From Streptomyces sp. LS1784 (GTDB taxonomy: Bacteria; Actinomycetota; Actinomycetes; Streptomycetales; Streptomycetaceae): a stretch of DNA of 38,259 bases. The position numbers and the translations under genes are program-made. Positions 23,631 to 30,172 of this stretch are shown here, one piece after another; position 1 is the stretch's first letter; each line of letters starts with the position of its first letter. The notes under the pieces were generated by a model that saw only the letters and a program-made list of their open reading frames with translations, searched no databases and was not told where the DNA came from. The stretch covers positions 1-38,259 of the forward strand of contig NZ_JAHSQD010000001.1 of assembly GCF_020103755.1 (NCBI RefSeq). Reading direction: 5' to 3'.

Positions 23631-24593
23631 GTGTCGAAAACTGCTGTTGCAATGACCCCTGCCCCCGTGGCGGCACCCCGATCAGTGCGCCGCGGCCTTG
23701 CCTGCCTGGCGTTCGCCGGCATCACCTGGGGCACTACCGGAGCCGCCGTGGACATCGTCTACCGGTCCAGCGACTTCGGGCCCATGGCCGTCTCGTTCTG
23801 GCGCTTTCTGACCGGCATGGCGCTGCTGCTCGCGGCCCGCGCCTTCCGCCCTTCCCGTACCGCGCCCAGGACGCGGCAGCCGCTGGGCCGCCGTGTGCTG
23901 CTGTTCACGGGCACCGGCGTCGGCTTGGCGGTCTTCCAGACCGCCTACTTCGCCGCCGTGCAGGACACCGGGCTGGCCGTCGGCACCATCGTCACGCTCG
24001 GGGCGGCCCCGGTGTTCACCGCCGCCGGTGGACGCCTGTTCCTGGGCGAGCGCATCGGACGCGCCGGGCTGCTCGCGGTCGCCGGCGCGCTGGCCGGCCT
24101 CGCGATCCTGGTCCTGGGCAACCAGGCCGGTGCCGTCCACCCTGTCGGCGTGGGGATGGCCCTGCTGTCCGCCGCCGGGTACGCCGCCTCCAACATCCTG
24201 GGCCGGTGGACCGGACGGCACGGCGCCGGAGAGGACCCGTACACCCTCACGATGGGGTCGTTCGCCGTCGGTGCGACCGTCATGCTGCCGTTCGCCTGGG
24301 GCGAGGGCCTCGTGCCGCACACCGCCCACCCGGGCCACGTCGTGCTGCTGATGCTCTACGTCGCCACCATCACGACGGCGCTCGCCTACCCGCTGTACTT
24401 CGCCGGGGCGGGCGCCGTCCGGGCGGCCACGGCGTCGGTGGTGATGCTCATCGAGCCGGTCAGTGCAGCGGTGCTCGCCGTGTTGTTCCTCGGCGAGCGG
24501 CTCACCGCTGCCACGGTCGTCGGCACGGTGCTGATGCTCACGGCCATCGCCGGCCTCGCGGCCGCCGAATCGCGACCGGGCGCGAGGAGCTGA
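23631..24593 (+). CDS. EamA-family (DMT) exporter
   Basis: A drug/metabolite transporter of about 320 residues with ten hydrophobic segments in two EamA repeats. Visible hallmarks are [15 protein letters not shown] in helix 1, [33 protein letters not shown] and [20 protein letters not shown] late in the second repeat. I chose GTG 23631 (GGAG upstream); ATG 23652 is an alternative. Such proteins export amino acids or small metabolites; the substrate is not shown. A perfect hairpin terminator follows. Confidence 0.88.
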   Translation: MSKTAVAMTPAPVAAPRSVRRGLACLAFAGITWGTTGAAVDIVYRSSDFGPMAVSFWRFLTGMALLLAARAFRPSRTAPRTRQPLGRRVLLFTGTGVGLAVFQTAYFAAVQDTGLAVGTIVTLGAAPVFTAAGGRLFLGERIGRAGLLAVAGALAGLAILVLGNQAGAVHPVGVGMALLSAAGYAASNILGRWTGRHGAGEDPYTLTMGSFAVGATVMLPFAWGEGLVPHTAHPGHVVLLMLYVATITTALAYPLYFAGAGAVRAATASVVMLIEPVSAAVLAVLFLGERLTAATVVGTVLMLTAIAGLAAAESRPGARS

Positions 24594-24620
24594 CCGCTCG
24601 CGCGGTGACATGAAGGCGAT

Positions 24621-24652
24621 GTGGTGCGCCGGACCAGGTTCCGGCGCACCAC
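24621..24652. terminator. Perfect 12-bp hairpin terminator after the EamA gene
   Basis: GTGGTGCGCCGG pairs with CCGGCGCACCAC over the loop ACCAGGTT, 28 bases downstream of the stop. Confidence 0.85.
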
Positions 24653-24843
24653 ACGTACGTCCCCCGGAACACCCGGCCGAGAGAGACGTTTCGTGCAGCC
24701 GAGCCTGGCGGCCGTGACGATGTGCCACTCTCACAATGAACAGTTGCGAGAGTTCTGCGCGATCCCCGGAATGTGTCCGGTGTGTCCAGGTCTCTGACTG
24801 CAGAGAGCCTCTCAGCGGCCGGGTGATGCTCTTCGCACACAAG

Positions 24844-24883
24844 GAGGGGGCAGCCGGGCGGTTGGCCGCTCGGCTGCCCCCTC
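24844..24883. terminator. Perfect 13-bp hairpin terminator at the dehydratase 3' end
   Basis: GAGGGGGCAGCCG (24844-24856) pairs with CGGCTGCCCCCTC (24871-24883), 11 bases past the stop of the minus-strand dehydratase gene. The 240 bases between it and the EamA terminator show no gene. Confidence 0.85.
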
Positions 24884-24893
24884 GTCGTGTTCG

Positions 24894-25949
24894 TCAGTGC
24901 GCGGTGGGCGGGGTCACGAGGTCGGACGGGTCGGTGTTCGCCCCGCACAGCACGACGCAGACCTTCTCGCCGCTGCCGGGCCGGTAGCTGCGGTCCGCGC
25001 TCGCGGGGCGGGTCGGCAGGTCGCGGTCGGCGCCGTGCTGGTCCGGGGCGGTGAGCGCGGCCAGCGCGGTCGCGGCGCCGTGCTCGACCGCGACACGGCG
25101 GTGGTCCCACAGCGCCTGGCGGGCCCGGGCGATCCCGTCGTCCGCCACCAGCACGGAGTGCACGCCGTCCTGGTGGGCGGCGTGCAGGGCCATGGCGGAG
25201 GTACGGCGGGCCCCGAGGGAGTCGGCGGCGATCGAGTCCACCATGACGTCGACCGGGCGGCCGGCCTCGATCGCGGCGTTCAGCGCGCGGCAGTTCTCCG
25301 GCTCCACCGCCACGGTGCGGATGCCGTGGTGCTGGGCGGCGGTGGCGACGCCGGCGAACAGGCCGCCGCCGCCGACCGCGACCACCACGGTGTCCAGGCC
25401 GGGGATCTGCTGGTGGATCTCCTCCAGCAGGGTGCCGGCCCCGGCGGCGATCAGCGGGTGGTCGTAGGCGTGGGAGGCGAGCGCGCCGGTGGCGGCGGCG
25501 AACTCCTCGCAGGCCGCGAGCGCCTCGGCGTACTCCGCGCCGGCCAGGCGGACCTCGGCGCCGTAGCCGTGGAGCTTGGCCACCTTCACCGCCGGAGCGG
25601 TCTCGGGCAGGAAGACGGTCGCCCGGACGCCCTGCTGCTGGGCGGCCCAGGCACACGCCAGACCGGCGTTGCCGCCCGAGGCGATCGTCACCCCGGCGTC
25701 GGGCAGGGTGTCGGCGTCGCGGTGGGCCTGGATGAAGTTCTGCGCGCCGCGGGCCTTGAACGAGCCGGTGTGCTGCATGAACTCCATGGCCAGCCACACC
25801 TCGCACGGCTCGGCCTCACAGTCGTCCAGGGGGTCGAGCCGGGCCGTGCGGATCGCGCCGGGGTCAAGCCGGGCCAGGGCGACGGGGCGGATGCGTCCGG
25901 CGGTGCGGTCGGTGGCGGCCTTGATGTCGCCGTACGTGAGCTGGTGCAC
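24894..25949 (-). CDS. PLP-dependent threonine/serine dehydratase-like enzyme
   Basis: A 351-residue fold-type II PLP enzyme. The Schiff-base Lys65 lies in TGSFKARGAQ; SGGN (91-94) contacts the substrate carboxylate; GGGGLFAG (193-200) grips the PLP phosphate. The C-terminal segment ends KVCVVLCGANTDPSDL, matching the 'vsGGN.d' end of single-domain threonine ammonia-lyases, without the ACT regulatory domain of the biosynthetic enzyme. It probably deaminates L-Thr or L-Ser, or acts as an epimerase-like relative. GTG start at 25949 with CAGGAG. A TetR-type operator and a decayed regulator lie upstream. Confidence 0.9.
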   Translation of the reverse strand: MHQLTYGDIKAATDRTAGRIRPVALARLDPGAIRTARLDPLDDCEAEPCEVWLAMEFMQHTGSFKARGAQNFIQAHRDADTLPDAGVTIASGGNAGLACAWAAQQQGVRATVFLPETAPAVKVAKLHGYGAEVRLAGAEYAEALAACEEFAAATGALASHAYDHPLIAAGAGTLLEEIHQQIPGLDTVVVAVGGGGLFAGVATAAQHHGIRTVAVEPENCRALNAAIEAGRPVDVMVDSIAADSLGARRTSAMALHAAHQDGVHSVLVADDGIARARQALWDHRRVAVEHGAATALAALTAPDQHGADRDLPTRPASADRSYRPGSGEKVCVVLCGANTDPSDLVTPPTAH

Positions 25950-26005
25950 GTCGTTGCTCCTGCGATGAGTCGGTCACGACCAGGCGATGAGCCGGCCGCT
26001 GGTGG

Positions 26006-26116
26006 TCAGGCCGAGGAAGAACGCGAAGGGCGGACGGCCGCAAGAGTGCCGGCCGCGAGGTCGGCCAGGTGCCGGGCGGTGAAGACCGTGCTGTCCACCG
26101 CGCTGAACAGCGACAT
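26006..26116 (-). CDS. 36-residue ORF with strong ribosome site (possibly truncated gene)
   Basis: ATG at 26116 follows GGAGGTGAC, one of the best ribosome sites in the window. The protein begins MSLFSAVDSTVFTARHLADL and ends SRSSSA. If the frame is shifted near 26040 the DNA continues PPFAFFLGLTTSGRLIAW, which looks like a natural hydrophobic C-terminus. So it is either a short protein or a small gene with a frameshift. It sits between the operator and the dehydratase gene and is probably co-transcribed with it. Confidence 0.45.
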   Translation of the reverse strand: MSLFSAVDSTVFTARHLADLAAGTLAAVRPSRSSSA

Positions 26117-26142
26117 GTCACCTCCGTGAGGAGTCGGGGACC

Positions 26143-26155
26143 TACCGTGACGGTA
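26143..26155. promoter_or_regulatory. Candidate TetR operator
   Basis: TACCGT-G-ACGGTA is a perfect 6-bp inverted repeat; a third half-site ACCGT follows at 26162-26166. It lies in the 62-base gap between the small minus-strand ORF and the TetR-like gene, where such a regulator would act on both directions. Confidence 0.5.
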
Positions 26156-26178
26156 CGCTGCACCGTACGCTCACTCGC

Positions 26179-26510
26179 ATGCCGAGGCAATCCACTTCCC
26201 TGGACCGGGCGACTCCCGAACCGATCGCCGAGCAAACCCTGTTGATCGTGGATCAGGACGGGCACACCGCACTCAGCTTCCGCACCCCCGCGTCCGCGCT
26301 GGACATCTCCGTCGCGTCCCTCCAGCGCCGCCGCACCGACCTGGCCGGCCTGCTCGACCTGGTCACCGACCACCTCGCCGCCCGCCTGCCCGAGATCGAG
26401 CCGGGCACCGCCTGGGCGACGCAACGGAGGCACGGTTCGTCGCCCTGTACGAGCTGCTGACGGACCATCCGGGCCTGCCCGCCCTGCGCGGCGACCGGCC
26501 CTGCCCGGGC
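26179..26510 (+). pseudogene. TetR-family regulator, frameshifted and truncated
   Basis: The first frame gives a TetR-like N-terminal domain, EQTLLIVDQDGHTALSFRT then ASALDISVASLQRRRTDL (helix-turn-helix), up to about 26415. The reading then jumps to another frame, DATEARFVALYELLTDHPGL followed by PALRGDRP, the expected start of the ligand domain. After about 26510 similarity is lost in all frames. The DNA-binding domain is intact but the ligand and dimer domain is gone, so it is probably inactive. The 26511-26833 stretch after it contains only unrecognisable open frames. Confidence 0.65.
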
Positions 26511-26833
26511 CGCCGCGGTTCCCGGACCGGCGGCCGAGTAGATCAGCGTGGACAGCGCCCTCGCCTCCTACCGCGGCCAAGCCGCGTGGCCGGAGCTGAT
26601 CCACGGCCGGCCCGCCGTCGTCCACCCGCAGCAGTTCGCCGCCGCTGCGGCGCGCGACAGCGACGGCTGGCCCGGCCAGCAGCAGCCGGAAGGCTGGGCA
26701 CAGCCGCACCCTCCGCCGGACTCCTGCAGCTGTGTGCCGTGAAGCTCACCTTCGTCGGCGACACCTGGTAGGCCGCAGCCTCACGCGCAGGGCCCGGCCC
26801 GAACAGTGCGGATGACTCGGCTGTGGACCGCCG

Positions 26834-27451
26834 TCACAGGTGCAGGAGCAGGCCCTGGAGGGGTGCGGGGACCTGCTCCGGGTCGAGGGCCTCGGTCAGG
26901 AGGCGGCCGTAACGGATCTTGCGTCCCTTCTTCGTGCCGAGGAAGCGCCGCATCCGCTGGTGCGGCGGCCGGTCCTGCTGGGCGGGCTGACGCACGAAGA
27001 TCTGCCAGGCCGGGAGGTCGCCCTCGGCCCGCAGGATCTCCTCGACCCGTGGCACGCCCAGCGCGCGGATGAGTTCGTCCTCCAGGTCCGCCGCGCACAC
27101 GAAGAACCCCTCGCACGGCGCGCCGGCCCGTTCGAGACCGCGCTGGTAGAAGCCCCGTTCGCCCTCGTCGCACAGCCCGACGAGGCGCAGGCCCAGCCCG
27201 GGCGGCCCGAGCAGGCCGGCGAATCGGCCGACGCTCATCGCCCCACCCATGGGGACGACGCACACCCCCTCGGCGGCCAGATCCCGGCCGTGGCGCGCGG
27301 CCAGCGTCTCGACGGCCGCGAGGTCGCTCGGTCCTTCCAGCAGCACCGCCGTCCGGACCCGCAGCCGCCCGGCCAGCTCACCCGCCGGCCCGCCGGGTTC
27401 TCCCGCCGCCCAGCCGATGACCGCCTCCCGGAACGCCCGCATGTCCGTCAT
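26834..27451 (-). CDS. Stand-alone TOPRIM-domain protein (OLD-nuclease-like)
   Basis: About 205 residues. VRTAVLLEGPSDLAAVETLA (34-53) is the first TOPRIM strand with the catalytic Glu39 in LLEGPSD; VVPMGGAMSVGRFAGLL and LVGLCDEGERGFY (about 91-102) carry the Asp/Glu pair of the metal site. The order matches the TOPRIM half of OLD-family ATP-dependent nucleases, here without any ATPase domain. Such short streptomycete proteins are usually annotated as ATP-dependent endonuclease-like; activity is unproven. Basic tail HQRMRRFLGTKKGRKIRYGR could bind nucleic acid. ATG 27451 is chosen over upstream starts, which add only Arg/Pro-rich residues. Confidence 0.8.
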   Translation of the reverse strand: MTDMRAFREAVIGWAAGEPGGPAGELAGRLRVRTAVLLEGPSDLAAVETLAARHGRDLAAEGVCVVPMGGAMSVGRFAGLLGPPGLGLRLVGLCDEGERGFYQRGLERAGAPCEGFFVCAADLEDELIRALGVPRVEEILRAEGDLPAWQIFVRQPAQQDRPPHQRMRRFLGTKKGRKIRYGRLLTEALDPEQVPAPLQGLLLHL

Positions 27452-27643
27452 GGGAGCGATTCTGCCCCGCCCGGGCCGGCACGGCACGGGGTTTTCACCG
27501 CCCGCTCGGCGAGGTGGAGCACGGGCCACCCGCACTGGCCGCCACGATCGACGCCGCTGTGACGGCCGGCGGGAGTTCCTGCCGGGGCGGCGGCGGGCGC
27601 GGCGGATGCCGGCCGTGGGTCAGTGGCGAAAATGCGCTCGGAG

Positions 27644-28390
27644 CTACTTGGGGGCGGCGGCCATGGAGGTGACCGCGTCCGCCACGCTGGACCGGTAGAG
27701 GCCCATCTTGGGGTTCAGGACTCGTACGCCGCTGTCGAGCGGGAAGTTGCGGGTGTTCGCGAGGGGCATGTTGGTGCCGTCCTGGTCGACCAGCACGTTG
27801 ATTTCGTTGATGCCGGGGGCGGTGCCGGTGGTGGCGCCGCTCGGGTCGAGGTCGATCACCGCGTACGCCTTCTGGCCCGCCGGGACCGCGAAGCGCGAGG
27901 TGCCGCTGGCAAGCACCGGCTTGATGTTCTTGCTCTGGTCGGGAGAGGTGGAGTTGCCCAGGTCGACGCCCGGGGAGGAGCTCAGGCTGCAGGCGTTCGC
28001 GCCGGTGTTACGCACCTCGATCACCCACTGGTTGGGCGCCCCGGCGCGGGCCGTCGCCTGGATCGCGAGGTTCTGGATGTCGCAGGGGTGGTCGGCGGCG
28101 GAACCGGTACTCCCACCGCCGGGCCGGGTACCGCCCGACGGGCTCGCGCCGGACGGCTTCTGCGCGGCAGGGTGCGATGCCGTTCCCGCGCCCGGTGCGC
28201 CCGCCGACGGGGCTCCGGAGGCCGGACCGCCGGCCGTCGAGGGCGTGACGGCCGCCGTGGCGGGCGCGGAGGCCGCCGAACCGCCGGCCGAGTCGGAATT
28301 CTCCGGCCCGCAGGCGGTCAACGCGAGCCCCGCAGCGACGACCAGGACGGCGGGGGCGAACAGCGGGCGACGGTGGTGGCGGACGGACAT
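27644..28390 (-). CDS. DUF4232-type lipoprotein
   Basis: A 248-residue lipoprotein with GGGGAGT before ATG. Lipobox LTAC (Cys about 27) is followed by a Ser/Ala/Gly/Pro tether to about residue 98. The C-terminal domain begins HPCDIQNLAIQATARAGAPN, continues VEVRNTG-like (VIEVRNTGANACSLSSSPGV) and ends NPKMGLYRSS, in the manner of the DUF4232 beta-sandwich of actinobacteria with two Cys likely joined outside the cell. Ligand unknown. Monocistronic. Confidence 0.85.
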   Translation of the reverse strand: MSVRHHRRPLFAPAVLVVAAGLALTACGPENSDSAGGSAASAPATAAVTPSTAGGPASGAPSAGAPGAGTASHPAAQKPSGASPSGGTRPGGGSTGSAADHPCDIQNLAIQATARAGAPNQWVIEVRNTGANACSLSSSPGVDLGNSTSPDQSKNIKPVLASGTSRFAVPAGQKAYAVIDLDPSGATTGTAPGINEINVLVDQDGTNMPLANTRNFPLDSGVRVLNPKMGLYRSSVADAVTSMAAAPK

Positions 28391-28771
28391 GATGACTCCC
28401 CGATGGCGGTGTGCGCTGACTGCGTGGACACCTCACATGACGGTCTGCCGACGGCATTTGGTGCCATGAACGGCGTCACAATCGCCCGGACATGACAGGC
28501 ACCGGACTGTGACATTCGGTCGGGTGCAGCACGGTTGACACGGCGTCTCCCCCAGGCTCGCCACCCCGCCACCTCGCACCACTCAGCCACCACTGCCTGC
28601 CCCGACCGGAGGCCGCCGCACCACCGTCTGCTCGCCCCGAACCCGGACGGGATCGACCGTGAGATCCCGCAGACTCCGGCCCCTCGTACGGAGGAAGCTA
28701 CCCCCCCCCCGCATGCGGGGCCGACCGTCGTGACCTGCGAGGTCATCAGCGTGGCTACGAGAACGGGCCCG
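28391..28771. other. Intergenic region with a perfect GC palindrome
   Basis: The stretch holds no convincing gene. CCCCGCATGCGGGG at 28707-28720 is a perfect 14-bp palindrome behind a run of C; it lies 50 bases past the stop of the minus-strand HD gene and may be its terminator. GTCACA (28475) and TGTGAC (28508) are a wider inverted pair in the leader of the lipoprotein gene. Confidence 0.5.
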
Positions 28772-29470
28772 CTACCGGCGGCCGACGTCTGAAGGCGTGC
28801 TCGGTGAATCAGGGCGGTAGTGGTCGTAGTCGTTCCACCCTGAGGATCGGGCAAGCTGTTCCCAGGCTGGCGAGGTCCGGCCGGTCACCTGGCGAACGAG
28901 CTCGCCTTGCATCGTGAAGGGCGGTGCCTTGTGCGGCTTCTCCAGCGCCTGGCTGACAATGCTGTCGTGCAGGACCGCCGCAGCGTGCAGACGGGGCAGC
29001 ACCTGGTGGACGCGGTCCGCGTAGCCGTCCGGGAGTGCGGTTGGGCCGCCGCCCAGATCGAAGCCCGCGCCGAGGGCGACCAGCGCGACCTCCGGCCGCT
29101 TCCGCAGGGCGATCTCACGGTCCATGTGCAGCGCGATCGCGTCCCACACGACGTCCGTTCGCTCCGGTGGCACTCCCTGCTCGGTCAGGAAGCGGACTGC
29201 CAGATCGGCACCGTCCAGCTCGAACCGCTGGTCACCGTTGCCCTCGATACTGAGCCCGCAGTCGTGCAAGACGCAGCCCAAGAAGAGGAGTTCGTCGTCG
29301 TAGTCGCGGTCCGGTTGCAGACCACGTCGCTCGCCGAGGAGGCGTCCGTACAGATAGGTACGCACGCTGTGATTGAAGATCGCCGCTGGGACCAGGGCCT
29401 GTGCGTAGCGCAGTGTGTCGCGCGCAAGATCGGTTGAAGGGAGGGCCAGTTCGCAGTATCTGTCGCTCAC
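28772..29470 (-). CDS. HD-domain hydrolase, cyanamide-hydratase-like
   Basis: A 232-residue protein from GTG 29470. HD-superfamily metal ligands appear in order: FNHSVRTYLYG (His34), CVLHDCGL (His69-Asp70), ALHMD (His115). The spelling NHSVRTYLYG with LHDCGL is typical of the Ddi2/cyanamide hydratase branch rather than nucleotide phosphohydrolases. Substrate is unknown. A longer start (29584) would add 38 atypical residues and lacks a better ribosome site. The GTG overlaps (GTGA) the stop of a short ORF with a strong ribosome site, suggesting coupled translation. Confidence 0.85.
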   Translation of the reverse strand: MSDRYCELALPSTDLARDTLRYAQALVPAAIFNHSVRTYLYGRLLGERRGLQPDRDYDDELLFLGCVLHDCGLSIEGNGDQRFELDGADLAVRFLTEQGVPPERTDVVWDAIALHMDREIALRKRPEVALVALGAGFDLGGGPTALPDGYADRVHQVLPRLHAAAVLHDSIVSQALEKPHKAPPFTMQGELVRQVTGRTSPAWEQLARSSGWNDYDHYRPDSPSTPSDVGRR

Positions 29471-29553
29471 GAGGTGGCCAGTGCGTGGTTGTTCGGTCGT
29501 AGCCGAGGACAGTGCGGTTCCCGCAACCCGTCGGGTGCCAAGCGTTCCATCAT
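29467..29553 (-). CDS. Possible 28-residue leader ORF coupled to the HD gene
   Basis: TTGGAGGTGTGATC precedes two adjacent ATGs; the frame reads MMERLAPDGLREPHCPRLRP and ends ATS, with TGA overlapping the GTG start of the HD gene by four bases. The HD gene has no comparable ribosome site of its own. Confidence 0.45.
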   Translation of the reverse strand: MMERLAPDGLREPHCPRLRPNNHALATS

Positions 29554-29691
29554 GATCACACCTCCAAAGGCTACTTGAGGCCAAAGAGATGACTTCTCAA
29601 TGCCGAGGCATTCGAGCCATCCGGTTGGTTACCCCCTCCGCCCTCCTCCCCCGCCCGACACGGGCCGCGCGCCATCGCTTCGCACACGTGA

Positions 29692-29856
29692 GGGTCCGGG
29701 TGCGATCTCGGTCAGTTGCTCGGTCAGCACGCCGGTGAGCCCCGGCCGCTGATAGTCGGCCGTGCGCGCGAAGCCGTACGCGTACCCCACGGGGTTGCCG
29801 TCGATCTTCCCGATGGCACATCCCGTCGGAGGCGGCTCGCGTTCGTGCTCAACGAT
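29692..29856 (-). pseudogene. Possible GNAT-like fragment
   Basis: The stretch CAIGKIDGNPVGYAYGFART resembles the 'a..dG.pVGya.G' strand pair of GNAT acetyltransferases; flanking parts are not recognisable and no acetyl-CoA motif is seen. It lies in the 588-base gap before the NACHT gene, which otherwise holds only an AT-richer promoter-like area near 30000-30060. Confidence 0.25.
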
Positions 29857-30028
29857 TCGGTGAACCGGGCAATGGGGGCCGATAGCGGTGCCCGGGGTCC
29901 GGCGACCGGCCTCGATCAGTCCCAGGGCACGCCGGTCTGCTGTCCACCAGGACAATCTGGCGTGAGCAGGTCACGCCCGACCTGTGGCATCTATAAGCGG
30001 TTTACATGAGTCTTTTATGTTCTCCACG

Positions 30029-30057
30029 TTGACCGCAGAAACGGCTCAACGCGAAAT
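30029..30057 (+). promoter_or_regulatory. Weak candidate promoter of the NACHT gene
   Basis: TTGACC (30029-30034), 17 bases, then CGAAAT. TTGACCG and CGGCTCAA around 30029-30049 also form an imperfect inverted repeat. The -10 match is poor. Confidence 0.2.
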
Positions 30058-30172
30058 TTCACGATCGTCCGAGGTCATCAGCCTCCACTGGTCCGGACAA
30101 GCCGTCAAAGAGCCGTCACCCGCTCCCCCGGAAGCCCGTCGCCCACACACGCCGGCCTGACAGCATGTCGAG

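Noticed and set aside
23682-24842. 386-residue minus-strand frame opposite the EamA gene
   Set aside because: Composition is Gly/Arg/His/Asp-rich shadow; the plus strand shows clear membrane helices and two EamA repeats.
28701-28710. Run of C bases as a phase-variable tract
   Set aside because: It lies outside any gene, in a gap between two 3'/5' ends, with no promoter it could tune that I can see.
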